Source: Ruminococcus sp.
GTDB lineage: Bacteria; Bacillota; Clostridia; Oscillospirales; Ruminococcaceae
Assembly (NCBI GenBank): GCA_024697545.1
Contig: JAILFN010000111.1
Coordinates: forward strand, 24,111-88,110
Direction: 5' to 3'
Length of the DNA: 64,000 nt
Part shown: in pieces, positions 41,749 through 50,846 of the stretch
How the letters are laid out: every line of letters starts with the position of its first letter
Position numbering within the stretch: the first letter of the stretch is position 1
The notes under the pieces: generated by a model
The model's input: the letters and a program-made list of their open reading frames with translations, nothing else
Databases searched by the model: none
What the model was told of the DNA's origin: nothing
Position numbers and translations under genes: made by a program

Positions 41749-42423
41749 ATGATGGAGAATAAAAAGAAATATATGCTTTTTGCAGCATCGGCACTGCTGA
41801 TACTCTGCTTTCAGGTGCTCTACTATCAGCTGACGGTGGTGTTCATACAGTCATTTGCAGACCGTTTCAGCGGTCTGTCGAACAATGTCTATCTGATGGT
41901 ACACCACACGTTTCAGTTCCTTGTGCTGTTTGTCCCGACCTTTATCATTGATAAAACTACGTCTTTGGATCTCGGCTATCACATAAAGGACTGCAAAAAA
42001 GGGCTGAAATGGTTTCTGGCAGGTGTGGCTGCCGAGTTGGTGATATCGCTTGTATTGGGTTTCGCCCTCTGCCTGCCCGATGTTGATGAAGCTGTCTTCC
42101 AGCTGTTTTTCTCGGGACTGGGCGAAGAGATATGCTATCGTTCACTGCCGCTTGTCATATTTTATAAACTGTCCGCGACGGAACGGACGGAAAAGGAAAG
42201 GTGTTTCGGTATAGATATTCCGGTAGTTCTGACAGCATTGTTTTTCTCTGTCGGACACATATCGTTCCGGTTCGGTCAGCCCGGAGTGAGCTTTGCTGTA
42301 CCGCAGCTCGTAACGGCTTTTCTTATCGGCATAGTGCTTGCCATGATCTTCAAAAAGAGCAACAGCATATGGCTCTGTATGGCCGCCCACGGATTTTATA
42401 ATATCATAGCCATAACGACCTGA
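41749..42423 (+). CDS. CPBP-family intramembrane metalloprotease
   Basis: 224 residues. About six helices; the Abi/CPBP motifs EEICYRSLPL (Glu-Glu-x3-Arg), HISFRFG and a later HGFYNI are in order. These proteases process prenylated or bacteriocin-related substrates in eukaryotes and bacteria. The start region is four consecutive ATG codons (41743-41754); 41749 gives the best distance to AAAAGGA, but the true start could be any of them. The stop of the AlkD-like gene overlaps this stretch. Confidence 0.85.
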   Translation: MMENKKKYMLFAASALLILCFQVLYYQLTVVFIQSFADRFSGLSNNVYLMVHHTFQFLVLFVPTFIIDKTTSLDLGYHIKDCKKGLKWFLAGVAAELVISLVLGFALCLPDVDEAVFQLFFSGLGEEICYRSLPLVIFYKLSATERTEKERCFGIDIPVVLTALFFSVGHISFRFGQPGVSFAVPQLVTAFLIGIVLAMIFKKSNSIWLCMAAHGFYNIIAITT

Positions 42424-42431
42424 CCGGACTT

Positions 42432-42451
42432 TATATAAATGCATTTATATA
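42432..42451. repeat. 20-bp perfect palindrome after the CPBP gene
   Basis: A TATATAAATG/CATTTATATA palindrome starts 9 bp after the stop codon. There is no T tract; it may act as a weak terminator or a binding site. Confidence 0.5.
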
Positions 42452-42505
42452 GCTCGGAGAGACAGTCTCATTTTGTGAAATATATATCAATTTTAGGAAA
42501 AACTC

Positions 42506-42534
42506 TTGATTTTCTGTTTCAGTTGTTGTATAAT
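42506..42534 (+). promoter_or_regulatory. Sigma-A promoter of the glycolytic operon
   Basis: TTGATT (42506-42511) and TATAAT (42529-42534), 17-bp spacer; the leader carries a TTTGGG-CTCG-CCCAAA hairpin (42573-42588) before the pgk ribosome site. Confidence 0.85.
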
Positions 42535-42617
42535 AGTAAAGCGGGGAATTTCCCGTATGATAAGTTGATAAATTTGGGCTCGCCCAAAAATTCTTTTAAA
42601 GAGAGGATGTCATAATC

Positions 42618-43838
42618 ATGGCAGGATTAAACAAGGTCACAGTTGAAGACTTAAACGTCAAGGGCAAGAAGGTTCTCGTCCGCGTTGATTTTAACGTACC
42701 GCTCAAGGACGGCGTTATCACCAACGATAACAGGATCACCGCTGCTCTTCCTACTATCAATAAGCTCGTAGAGAATGGCGCAAAGGTCGTTCTTTGCTCC
42801 CACCTCGGCAAGCCGAAGAACGGTCCCGAGGACAAGTTCTCCCTCAAGCCCGCAGCTGACAGACTCGCAGAGCTCGTTTCCACAAAGGTAACCTTCGCTA
42901 AGGATGATACCGTTGTAGGCGACAATGCCAAGAAGGCTGTTGCAGAGATGGCTGACGGCGAGATCGTAGTTCTTGAGAACACCCGTTTCCGCGGCGCAGA
43001 AGAGACCAAGAACGGCGAAGCATTCGCTAAGGAGCTCGCAGACCTCGTTGACGGCGAAGCATTCGTTATGGACGCTTTCGGTTCCGCTCACAGAGCTCAT
43101 GCTTCCACAGCAGGCGTTACCAAGTTCGTTAAGGAGACCGCAGTAGGTTACCTGATGCAGAAGGAGATCAACTTCCTCGGCAACGCTGTTGAAGATCCTG
43201 TAAGACCTTTCGTAGCTATCCTCGGCGGCGCTAAGGTAGCAGATAAGCTCAACGTTATCAACAACCTCATCGAAAAGTGTGACACCCTCATCATCGGCGG
43301 CGGTATGGCTTACACCTTCCTGAAGGCTCAGGGCAAGGAAGTAGGTACCTCCCTCGTTGACGATACCAAGATCGACTACTGCAAGGAAATGATCGAAAAG
43401 GCAGCAGCAGCAGGCAAGAAGCTTCTTCTCCCTGTTGATACTACCATCGCAGCTTCCTTCCCCGATCCCATCGACGCTGAGATCGCTGTTGAAGTCGTAG
43501 ACGCTGACAAGATCCCCGCTGATAAGATGGGTCTTGACATCGGCACCAAGACCGCTGAGCTTTATGCTGAGGCTGTCAAGTCCGCTAAGACCGTTGTTTG
43601 GAACGGACCTATGGGTGTGTTCGAGAACCCCGTTCTTGCTAAGGGCACTATCGCGGTTGCTAAGTCTCTTGCTGAGACCGATGCTACTACCATCATCGGC
43701 GGCGGTGATTCCGCAGCAGCTGTTATCCAGCTCGGCTTCGCTGATAAGATGAGCCACATCTCCACCGGCGGCGGTGCTTCCCTCGAGTACCTCGAAGGCA
43801 AGGTCCTCCCCAGCATAGATGTAATTGCTGACAAGTAA
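42618..43838 (+). CDS. pgk: Phosphoglycerate kinase
   Basis: 406 residues, full length. N-domain motifs [19 protein letters not shown] and the C-domain [13 protein letters not shown] and GGGDSAAAV nucleotide-binding loops are intact. It makes ATP from 1,3-bisphosphoglycerate. Codon use is highly biased, as for gap and tpiA. GAGGA lies before the ATG. First gene of pgk - membrane protein - tpiA - lipoprotein - gpmI. Confidence 0.97.
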   Translation: MAGLNKVTVEDLNVKGKKVLVRVDFNVPLKDGVITNDNRITAALPTINKLVENGAKVVLCSHLGKPKNGPEDKFSLKPAADRLAELVSTKVTFAKDDTVVGDNAKKAVAEMADGEIVVLENTRFRGAEETKNGEAFAKELADLVDGEAFVMDAFGSAHRAHASTAGVTKFVKETAVGYLMQKEINFLGNAVEDPVRPFVAILGGAKVADKLNVINNLIEKCDTLIIGGGMAYTFLKAQGKEVGTSLVDDTKIDYCKEMIEKAAAAGKKLLLPVDTTIAASFPDPIDAEIAVEVVDADKIPADKMGLDIGTKTAELYAEAVKSAKTVVWNGPMGVFENPVLAKGTIAVAKSLAETDATTIIGGGDSAAAVIQLGFADKMSHISTGGGASLEYLEGKVLPSIDVIADK

Positions 43839-43853
43839 TTGATATTTACATTC

Positions 43854-43900
43854 GTAACGGGGCGAGATGTCAAAAGCTCGCTCCGTTACAATGATTTTTT
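43854..43900 (+). terminator. Terminator after pgk
   Basis: A 13-bp stem (43854-43866 with 43877-43889, one G-U) is followed by TTTTTT. It probably reduces expression of the downstream membrane protein relative to pgk. Confidence 0.85.
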
Positions 43901-43946
43901 GAAACTGTAAAGCAGTATTACATTACAAAAAGGATTTTGAAAAAGC

Positions 43947-44522
43947 ATGACGGGAATGACTATTGAAACGGTTCGCTACTTCGCCGAAGCAGCCGAAAGC
44001 GGCAACGCCTTTGGCGTGACGGGATTACTTGATAAGTACGGCAACATGATCGGCATCGTGCTGGCGGTGTTCGGGCTTATCATGCTTTATTTCTCGTTCA
44101 AAGCCCGCTCGCTCGGCGGTTTTGTGGTGGATATGATGCAGCATGAGACCATTATAAAAGAGAATGGTTTTGAGCTTGCGACCGCTAAGATCGGCGAGAG
44201 CCGCTCGCTGGAGATAGGTGACAAGACCTTCAATGAAGTGCAGCTTCTTTTTGAGCTTGAGGGCGAGACTTACGAAAAGTGGACGCCCGATCTTGGATTT
44301 GCCGATTGGGTCAATATCGAGTATAACCCCGATGACCCTTCCGATTTCTATATCACCGATAAGGTAGAGGGCGAACAGACCGCCGACGTTGACGAGGACG
44401 GACAGGAAGTCAAGGATGAGAGCAAGCCCGCAAATATGGCGTTCATCGCTATGCTCATCTTCTCCATCGTCCTGATCGGGCTCGGCGGAGGATTTTTATA
44501 CGATTTTTATTTCATCAGATAA
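43947..44522 (+). CDS. Membrane protein inserted in the glycolytic operon
   Basis: 191 residues. A hydrophobic helix at about residues 35-52, a soluble middle domain (VVDMMQHETIIKENG...FNEVQLLFELEGETYEKW), an Asp/Glu-rich stretch and a C-terminal helix (IAMLIFSIVLIGLGGG). The central fold is reminiscent of DUF3592-type domains, without certainty. The ribosome site is weak (AAGGA 13 bases away). Its place between pgk and tpiA is unusual. Confidence 0.75.
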   Translation: MTGMTIETVRYFAEAAESGNAFGVTGLLDKYGNMIGIVLAVFGLIMLYFSFKARSLGGFVVDMMQHETIIKENGFELATAKIGESRSLEIGDKTFNEVQLLFELEGETYEKWTPDLGFADWVNIEYNPDDPSDFYITDKVEGEQTADVDEDGQEVKDESKPANMAFIAMLIFSIVLIGLGGGFLYDFYFIR

Positions 44523-44545
44523 TAATTTGATAAGGAGTTTTTAAA

Positions 44546-45322
44546 ATGAAAAAGGATGTAAGAAAGGCTATAATCGCCGGTAACTGGAAAATGAACAAGA
44601 CCCGCCCCGAGGCTAAAGAGCTTCTTGAGGCTATCAAGCCCCTCGTTGCTAACGCTGAGGGCAAGGTAGAGGTCATCGCCTGCGTACCCTTCACTAACCT
44701 TGAGACCGCTGTTGCAGCTACCGCAGGCAGCAACGTTAAGGTAGGTGCCGAGAACGTTCACTTCGAGAAGAGCGGCGCTTTCACAGGCGAGATCTCCGCT
44801 GATATGCTCGTTGAGGTTGGCGTTGAATACGTTGTTATCGGTCACAGCGAGAGAAGACAGTACTTCGGCGAGACCGATGAGACTGTAAACAAGAGAACTA
44901 TCGCAGCTCTGAACGCAGGTCTTAAGCCTATCGTTTGCGTAGGCGAGCTCAAGTGGGAGCGCGAGTGCAATATCACCGAGGAAGTTATCGCCCGTCAGAT
45001 CAAGCTTGATCTCTGGAGCCTTACCGCAGAGCAGGTAAAGAACGTTGTTATCGCTTACGAGCCTGTATGGGCTATCGGCACAGGTCTTACCGCAACTCCC
45101 GATCAGGCTGAGGAGGTTTGCGCATTCATCCGTGCACAGCTCGCTAAGCTCTATGACAACGCTACCGCTGAGGCTGTTACCATCCAGTACGGCGGCTCCA
45201 TGAACGCAGGCAACGCTGCCGAGCTTCTTGCAAAGCCCAACATCGACGGCGGTCTTATCGGCGGTGCTTCCCTGAAGGCTGCTGATTTCAACACCATCGT
45301 TCAGGCAGCTGTTGAGGGCTGA
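44546..45322 (+). CDS. tpiA: Triosephosphate isomerase
   Basis: 258 residues. NWKMNKT at the start, the catalytic His in VIGHSERRQYFGE, the catalytic Glu in AYEPVWAIGTG and the phosphate loop GGSMN. It interconverts dihydroxyacetone phosphate and glyceraldehyde-3-phosphate. AGGAG precedes the ATG. The next gene's ATG overlaps the stop by one base. Confidence 0.97.
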   Translation: MKKDVRKAIIAGNWKMNKTRPEAKELLEAIKPLVANAEGKVEVIACVPFTNLETAVAATAGSNVKVGAENVHFEKSGAFTGEISADMLVEVGVEYVVIGHSERRQYFGETDETVNKRTIAALNAGLKPIVCVGELKWERECNITEEVIARQIKLDLWSLTAEQVKNVVIAYEPVWAIGTGLTATPDQAEEVCAFIRAQLAKLYDNATAEAVTIQYGGSMNAGNAAELLAKPNIDGGLIGGASLKAADFNTIVQAAVEG

Positions 45323-46326
45323 TGAAACTCGGTCTTTTAAAGCTTTCGGCGGCTGTTCTGTCGCTGGCACTGCTTGTCTCCTGCGGGAGCTCCAAGAAAA
45401 AACAAGGCGGTTATATCGACCTTGACAGCATTGAGATGCCGACGGGTACGGCAAAGACCGTTACCCTTCCGCCGCAGGAAACGACCGAAAGTGAACTTGA
45501 CTCAGACGCCGATACCGCTGATCCCAAGGCTAAGTCTGAAAATGACGAGGACGTGGATGATGAGGAGCTTGCTCCATATGAGGAATTTGTCTGGCAGTAT
45601 AACGGCGTTTCTCTTACTCTCCCCGCTAAATGGGCGGGCAGGTATGAGATCGTCGATAATACGCTGTATGTCAAGAAGATCTATAAAAAACAACTGGGCA
45701 AGGGAGCGCTGTTCCATATCGAACAGACCTCCGATCCCATGCCCGATAACAATTACTGGTATCTGCTGGGCATCGATCAGAGCGGAGAATATTATTTCGC
45801 CTGCACTGAAAACGGCGTCACCTTTGACCCCGAGCCCAAGTTCAATGAAGAATATGATAACATGATGTTCGATCTTGAATCTGTTCTTCAGACGGCTACC
45901 TGCGAGGCTACCCTCAATGACAAGCCGATAGATGTCAGTATGTATGATAACTGGGTGTCGGGAAGCACTCCGCTGAGAGGCTTCTGGAATCTTGACGGCA
46001 AGGATTACGATCAAAAACAGACGGGTCCCAATGTCGTTTTCGATATCGACGCCAACAGGATCGGATTCTTTAATTACGACGATTCGGGTTCTTACTCTGT
46101 CGGTCGTCTTATGTTCAACAGAAATTCCGACAGCTATGCCAACAATCCCTGGAATGACAGCGATCACGGTATAGTCTATCTCGCGGGAAGCGTGTACAAG
46201 GTGCGCGTTACCTTTGCCGCAGTCAATACCGTTAATTTCGAGCTGGTAATGGGCGGCGGTTCGGCTCTTACCGAGTACGGATTTATTTTTGTTGACGATT
46301 TCGGATATATGTATACCGACTGGTGA
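45322..46326 (+). CDS. Lipoprotein inserted in the glycolytic operon
   Basis: 334 residues. A lipoprotein signal ending in LLVSCGSS, an acidic linker rich in Asp/Glu/Thr, and a beta-rich domain from about residue 85 whose C-terminal half (GFWNLDGKDY...VVFDIDANRIGFFNYDDSGSY) looks like a carbohydrate- or ligand-binding fold. Starts on the tpiA stop (TGATG), so translation is coupled. No function known; secretion contrasts with its glycolytic neighbours. Confidence 0.8.
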   Translation: MKLGLLKLSAAVLSLALLVSCGSSKKKQGGYIDLDSIEMPTGTAKTVTLPPQETTESELDSDADTADPKAKSENDEDVDDEELAPYEEFVWQYNGVSLTLPAKWAGRYEIVDNTLYVKKIYKKQLGKGALFHIEQTSDPMPDNNYWYLLGIDQSGEYYFACTENGVTFDPEPKFNEEYDNMMFDLESVLQTATCEATLNDKPIDVSMYDNWVSGSTPLRGFWNLDGKDYDQKQTGPNVVFDIDANRIGFFNYDDSGSYSVGRLMFNRNSDSYANNPWNDSDHGIVYLAGSVYKVRVTFAAVNTVNFELVMGGGSALTEYGFIFVDDFGYMYTDW

Positions 46327-46399
46327 TACGGATCGGGGTGCATTTTCCGCACTGATGTTTATTATAAACACTTTTTCCATAATAGAAAGGACAAAAACA

Positions 46400-47986
46400 A
46401 TGTCTAAGAAAAAAACTGTTGTACTGGTAGTAATGGATGGCGTCGGCTTTTCCGTTACAGGTCTTGGCGATGCTGTTACCGAGGCTAACACTCCTACACT
46501 GGATATGCTTTTAAAGAATTATCCCAACACTTCTCTGAAAGCACACGGCGATGCCGTAGGTCTGCCTTCCGATGATGATATGGGTAACTCTGAGGTAGGT
46601 CACAACGCACTCGGCTGCGGTCAGATCTATTCTCAGGGTGCAAAGCTCGTAAACGAGTCTATCGAGAGTGGCAAGATGTTCGACTCCGATACATGGAAGC
46701 TGCTCATCAGCAACGTTAAGGAAAAGGGAAGCACCCTGCATTTCCTCGGACTGCTTTCCGATGGTAATGTTCACTCCAATATACATCATCTCGAAAAGAT
46801 GCTCGCAAAGGCTAAGGAAGAGGGCGTAAAGACCGTTCGCTGCCATATCCTTCTGGACGGCAGAGATGTTCCCGCTACCTCTGCTCCCATTTATATCAAG
46901 GAGCTTGAGGATTGCATCGCAGCCCTCAATGATGACACTTTCGATGCACAGATCGCTTCGGGCGGCGGCAGAATGAAGATCACTATGGACAGATATCAGG
47001 CTGACTGGGGCATGGTAGAGCGCGGCTGGAACACTCACGTTCACGGTACCGCTCGTCAGTTCGACAACGCTCTGGCTGCTGTTGAGACTCTCCGTGATGA
47101 GACAGGTGCTATCGACCAGGATCTTCCCGAGTTCGTTATTGCAAAGAACGGCGAGCCCGTTGGCAAGGTAAACGACGGCGACAGCGTTATCCTCTTCAAC
47201 TTCCGCGGCGACCGCGCTATCGAGATCTCGATGGCATTTGACGGCGGCGATGAGTTTACTGCTTTCGACAGAGGCGCTATCCCCGATGTTATCTACGCAG
47301 GTATGCTTGAGTACGACGGCGACCTCAAGATCCCGAAGAAGTATCTGGTAAATCCCCCCGAGATCAAGAACACCCTTTCCGAGCTTCTGGTAAAGAACGG
47401 TCTGTATTCCTACGCTGTATCCGAGACACAGAAGTACGGCCACGTTACATATTTCTGGAACGGCAACCGCTCCGAGCGCTTCTCCGAAGAGCTTGAGACA
47501 TGGAAGGAGATCCCCTCCGACCGCGTTTCCTTTGACGAGCGCCCCTGGATGAAGTCCGCTGAGATCACCGATGATCTTATCGAGGCTATCCGCAGCGGCA
47601 AGTATGACTTCATCCGCTGCAACTACCCCAACGGCGATATGGTCGGTCATACAGGCAATATGGATGCTACCATCACCGGCGTTGAAGCAGTAGACCTCGG
47701 TCTTGCACGTCTTTTAAAGGTTTGCGATGAGTGCAACTGCACTCTGCTCGTTACTGCCGATCACGGCAACGCCGATGAGATGCTTGAAAAGAACAAGAAG
47801 GGTGAGATTCAGGTGCGTACCGCTCACTCGCTCAACCGCGTTCCTTTCATCATCTGGGATAAGGAGACCCGTCACGAGATCATCGACGCTGACAGCACAA
47901 AGTACGGTCTTGCAAACGTAGCACCCACCGTTGCCAAGCTGCTCGGTCTCGAAGCTCCCGACTGCTGGGAAGACAGCATGATCTGA
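46400..47986 (+). CDS. gpmI: 2,3-bisphosphoglycerate-independent phosphoglycerate mutase
   Basis: 528 residues. Alkaline-phosphatase-superfamily motifs: VMDGVG, phosphoserine Ser64 in MGNSEVGHNA, LDGRDVPATSA and ADHGNADEM near the C-terminus; two manganese sites are expected. It converts 3- to 2-phosphoglycerate. AGAAAGGA sets ATG 46400; an upstream in-frame start at 46289 would overlap the lipoprotein gene. Ends the operon at a strong terminator. Confidence 0.96.
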   Translation: MSKKKTVVLVVMDGVGFSVTGLGDAVTEANTPTLDMLLKNYPNTSLKAHGDAVGLPSDDDMGNSEVGHNALGCGQIYSQGAKLVNESIESGKMFDSDTWKLLISNVKEKGSTLHFLGLLSDGNVHSNIHHLEKMLAKAKEEGVKTVRCHILLDGRDVPATSAPIYIKELEDCIAALNDDTFDAQIASGGGRMKITMDRYQADWGMVERGWNTHVHGTARQFDNALAAVETLRDETGAIDQDLPEFVIAKNGEPVGKVNDGDSVILFNFRGDRAIEISMAFDGGDEFTAFDRGAIPDVIYAGMLEYDGDLKIPKKYLVNPPEIKNTLSELLVKNGLYSYAVSETQKYGHVTYFWNGNRSERFSEELETWKEIPSDRVSFDERPWMKSAEITDDLIEAIRSGKYDFIRCNYPNGDMVGHTGNMDATITGVEAVDLGLARLLKVCDECNCTLLVTADHGNADEMLEKNKKGEIQVRTAHSLNRVPFIIWDKETRHEIIDADSTKYGLANVAPTVAKLLGLEAPDCWEDSMI

Positions 47987-47991
47987 GGCTG

Positions 47992-48021
47992 ATAATTAAA
48001 TACTCAATAATTAAATACGCA
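47992..48021 (+). repeat. Two 15-bp tandem repeats
   Basis: ATAATTAAATACTCA (47992-48006) and ATAATTAAATACGCA (48007-48021), one mismatch, between the gpmI stop and its terminator. Confidence 0.6.
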
Positions 48022-48024
48022 ATA

Positions 48025-48059
48025 AAAGACTGCACAGTGCTTTGCTGTGCAGTCTTTTT
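48025..48059 (+). terminator. Terminator of the glycolytic operon
   Basis: AAAGACTGCACAG (48025-48037) and CTGTGCAGTCTTT (48045-48057) form a perfect 13-bp stem followed by TTTTTG. Confidence 0.93.
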
Positions 48060-48100
48060 GTGCTTTGTGCAAGGCATATTATCCGCATAAAAGCAAAGGC

Positions 48101-48124
48101 CCCGACAAACTCTTCTCTGTCGGG
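48101..48124 (-). terminator. Terminator of the minus-strand lipoprotein operon
   Basis: CCCGACA (48101-48107) pairs with TGTCGGG (48118-48124); on the minus strand a T-rich stretch follows. Confidence 0.65.
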
Positions 48125-48165
48125 TCTTGCTTCGGTTGTAATATAGATCTATGGTCGTTGAGGTC

Positions 48166-49431
48166 TTATTCAAGCTCGTCTGTATCGACGATATATATGC
48201 GCGGCTCTCTCTCGTCAGGCGCGTTGGCTTCTATGTCGGTCATTTCTATCAGCAGCTTGTCAGCATACTGATATGCGTCTAATATGCAGTACCTGTCGTC
48301 CTCCTTGACATTGAAAGACGTTTCTTTCATCTCGCCGCTTTTTGTGTTCAGGACGAACAGTGGACAGCCTTCGTCAAATGGTTTGTAAAATACCTGCTCG
48401 GAGCCGTTTTTTATGACGGAAAGTGCAGCTGCGTAATCCTTCGGACTATCATTGACAAGAGATGTGATACCGTTATCTTCAAGCTTTCCCACTATGCGGG
48501 AGGTGCTTCTGCTCTCGTAGTAAATATGATCATTCTTGCAGAAGAAGTTGAATACCGGCTGACGTTTTTCCGATTCGTTCGTCTCCTCATCGTAGAAACA
48601 GAACGCATCCGAGATATCCGTGTCGGATATAAATCCCATGTTTTTATCGTATTTATCAAGGAACAGATGAGTAGCTTCCGAACCGTTGAATTTGCAGCGC
48701 AGTGTATATATGTTTTCCCGAGACTTATCGTAATATATTTGATATATAGTTTCTCCTGTCTCGTTGTTGTAGTCATATTTGAATTTTTTCAATTCCGTAA
48801 ATGTCTTGCTTTCGGTATCATATTTTTCAATACCGGATATCCCGTCATCATGTCTTACTATCAGAAGATCGTCATCGATCGAATCCATGATACTATACAG
48901 ATAATCATCTTTTTCACTTAAAATGATATCCATAGATTTATTTTCAAGATCAAAATCCACCAGGTTATACTCCCAGCTTTCGCTGTCGTTCAGGTCACCT
49001 GTCGTAAAGATGGTATATATATGATCGTCTAACATCACCCTGTCATATGAAGCTTCATAGATCACATCTTCGATCCTGCCAAGCTTCGTATTTTCCTTTG
49101 TTTCCACATCATAAAGATAGAATTCCTGAATTGTTTTTTCATCAGTTGAATCTTGAGCTAAATTCGGATAGAAAAGCTTTCCGTCAGCAAGGCTGATAAG
49201 TCCGTAACGTTCTATCTGCCCGATGACATTGTTATTGCTGTCGTATATCTCTTCGAGCATATTGTATTCGTTCTTTAAGGATACCTCGCTGTCTTCGGTA
49301 TTGCTGATACTGTTTTCTATTCCGGCAGCTGTTTCTTTTTGGATAGTCTGATTTTCGTTGTTCTGTTTCTGTCCGCAGCTCACCATGAACGGCAGGATCG
49401 CGGCGCAGCAGACTAAAGCTCTGATCTTCAT
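48166..49431 (-). CDS. Lipoprotein with predicted beta-propeller ectodomain
   Basis: 421 residues. Signal peptide ending in the lipobox LPFMVSCG, an Asn/Glu-rich linker, then a series of beta-type repeats with the DDHIYTIF / DDDLLIVRHDDG style seen in DUF5050-like propellers. No enzyme motifs. Last gene of the minus-strand sigma-factor cluster; it lies 89 bp after the C39-like peptidase gene, with a terminator-like hairpin between them. Confidence 0.78.
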   Translation of the reverse strand: MKIRALVCCAAILPFMVSCGQKQNNENQTIQKETAAGIENSISNTEDSEVSLKNEYNMLEEIYDSNNNVIGQIERYGLISLADGKLFYPNLAQDSTDEKTIQEFYLYDVETKENTKLGRIEDVIYEASYDRVMLDDHIYTIFTTGDLNDSESWEYNLVDFDLENKSMDIILSEKDDYLYSIMDSIDDDLLIVRHDDGISGIEKYDTESKTFTELKKFKYDYNNETGETIYQIYYDKSRENIYTLRCKFNGSEATHLFLDKYDKNMGFISDTDISDAFCFYDEETNESEKRQPVFNFFCKNDHIYYESRSTSRIVGKLEDNGITSLVNDSPKDYAAALSVIKNGSEQVFYKPFDEGCPLFVLNTKSGEMKETSFNVKEDDRYCILDAYQYADKLLIEMTDIEANAPDEREPRIYIVDTDELE

Positions 49432-49470
49432 TAAATTGCTCCTATAAGTTTTCTTCTATAAAGATGTATG

Positions 49471-49498
49471 ACCGACATCTTTCATGAAAGATGCCGGT
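49471..49498 (-). terminator. Hairpin after the C39-like peptidase gene
   Basis: ACCGACATCTTT (49471-49482) and AAAGATGCCGGT (49487-49498) make a 12-bp stem (G-U on the minus transcript) with a CATG loop. It probably terminates or attenuates the peptidase message. Confidence 0.6.
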
Positions 49499-49520
49499 AT
49501 ACACTTTGAATTATGATATA

Positions 49521-50273
49521 TTAGTAGATGACTCCTATGCAGACATTACTTACCGTTGAAGACTTTTTCATGTAGAACGCTTCATATCCTTTATCCTTGT
49601 TCCAATCGGGATCGGAGATCTGGATCTCGCTCTTATCGCTCATAATGCCGTTTGCAATGATAGCGTGACCGTATGTAGCATAATGCCAATAATTAGCATA
49701 TCTGTCAACTATTCCCATGATGCAGGGATCCTTTTCCTTTGTGATCGTGTAATTGATAGCGTTGCACATAGAAGTCTGGCTCGGATTGCTGCTGAGAACA
49801 TACCAGCAATCGCTCTGCTTATCATTCAGATATCCTGCGATCTTGCTCATAGATGTTCCGCCTGCCGATTCGGATGTGCCTAATCCTTTTGCGATAGTGT
49901 CCTGAGAAGGCGCAGAGCCGTTTATGTATTTTAAAACACTCTGAACGCATGCGGGAGCGCAGTAATACCACTTGTTCTGATGATAGAGAGTAAAGGTGCC
50001 GGGGATGGTGAGCTTTGTAGCACCGAGCACTTTCAGGTCGCCCTTCTTGCTCTCCTGCTTTTCAAAGCGTGCGAAAGCTGCCTTCTTCTTAGCGAGCTTT
50101 GCGTTGTCTTCTTTGGACAGAGAGTTTACATATGCCTTGTAAGCCGAGCCGTCGTCTACGATAAGTCCGTCTGTGCCGGGCTTCTTAGCAGTCTCTGCAT
50201 TTGCACAAATTGCAGAAGAAGCTCCGATAGCGAGGGCTAAGCAAGCCGAAAGTGTTCTCTTTAATAGTTTCAT
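49521..50273 (-). CDS. Secreted C39-like papain-fold cysteine peptidase
   Basis: 250 residues. A signal peptide (LLKRTLSACLALAIGASSAICANA), a Lys/Glu-rich pro-like segment and a C39-type domain: Gln99-x5-Cys105 in HQNKWYYCAPAC, His203 in YGHAIIANG and Asp221 in ISDPDW form the expected oxyanion and catalytic set. Unlike transporter-fused C39 domains it is free and exported. Substrate unknown. GGAGG sets the start 27 bases inside the longest frame. Three 19-bp tandem repeats lie upstream. Confidence 0.85.
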   Translation of the reverse strand: MKLLKRTLSACLALAIGASSAICANAETAKKPGTDGLIVDDGSAYKAYVNSLSKEDNAKLAKKKAAFARFEKQESKKGDLKVLGATKLTIPGTFTLYHQNKWYYCAPACVQSVLKYINGSAPSQDTIAKGLGTSESAGGTSMSKIAGYLNDKQSDCWYVLSSNPSQTSMCNAINYTITKEKDPCIMGIVDRYANYWHYATYGHAIIANGIMSDKSEIQISDPDWNKDKGYEAFYMKKSSTVSNVCIGVIY

Positions 50274-50323
50274 TTTAATGTCCTCCATTTTGTTTTTCAT
50301 TTACTTATTCCGTATGCCTTTTC

Positions 50324-50380
50324 CTGTCAGCACCGTAAGGTTCTGTCAGCACCGCAAGGTCCTGTCAGCACCGCAAGGGA
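50324..50380. repeat. Three 19-bp tandem repeats
   Basis: Units start at 50324, 50343 and 50362 with core CTGTCAGCACCGYAAGG. The AGCACCGC of the third unit can pair with GCGGTGCT at 50393-50400. It lies between the C39-like peptidase gene and the secreted-protein gene. Confidence 0.8.
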
Positions 50381-50444
50381 GATCCCGAAGCGGCGGTGCT
50401 TTTACTTATTATCCAACCTGACCACCCCCTTTCATGTAAGAGGG

Positions 50445-50846
50445 TCATATCTGTTTTGCAGAACTGCACTTGGTCAGTATCTCGTAGTTGAAACCCGAAT
50501 ATACGGTAAATACACTCTTTACCCTGTATGTACCCTTTGCAAGCCCTGAATATGTATTGGTTAGAGTGCCTGCAAAGTAGTATATCGTTGTGCTGCTGGT
50601 CCTAACATTCGTCCAGCTGCCGTTATCGTCTTTCTTTTGCAGAGACTGCAATATTACGATCTTGGTCGTGTCGGAATATCCTGTCAGCTTGCTTTTGCAT
50701 GAAGAACTGTTCCCCGTTAATGTCAGGGTAGAGGAATAGCTCTTTGTGTAATAGGTGTTTATCTCTTTTTCCAATCCGTATACATCGGTCGAGGTCATTA
50801 CAACGGATAAAACTATGGTCATGATAAGTGATACTATCTTCTTCAA
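50445..50846 (-). CDS. Small secreted protein, unknown function
   Basis: 133 residues. It starts with an export signal (KKIVSLIMTIVLSVVMTS), and the mature part is Ser/Thr/Tyr-rich with alternating strands (YYTKSYSSTLTLTGNSSS, GLAKGTYRVKSVFTVYSG), like a small beta domain. The start codon is TTG at 50846, chosen because GGAGG lies 6 bases upstream. No family recognised. It is in line with the sigma factor and C39-like peptidase genes. Confidence 0.7.
   Translation of the reverse strand: MKKIVSLIMTIVLSVVMTSTDVYGLEKEINTYYTKSYSSTLTLTGNSSSCKSKLTGYSDTTKIVILQSLQKKDDNGSWTNVRTSSTTIYYFAGTLTNTYSGLAKGTYRVKSVFTVYSGFNYEILTKCSSAKQI

Noticed and set aside
42651..43757. Long minus-strand frame opposite pgk
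   Set aside because: Mirror frame of a highly codon-biased gene; similar ones occur opposite gap, tpiA, gpmI and thiI.
46511..47650. Long minus-strand frame opposite gpmI
   Set aside because: Same cause; no start signals and no recognisable protein.
50324..50380. CRISPR array
   Set aside because: The 19-bp units are directly adjacent with no spacers and only three copies.
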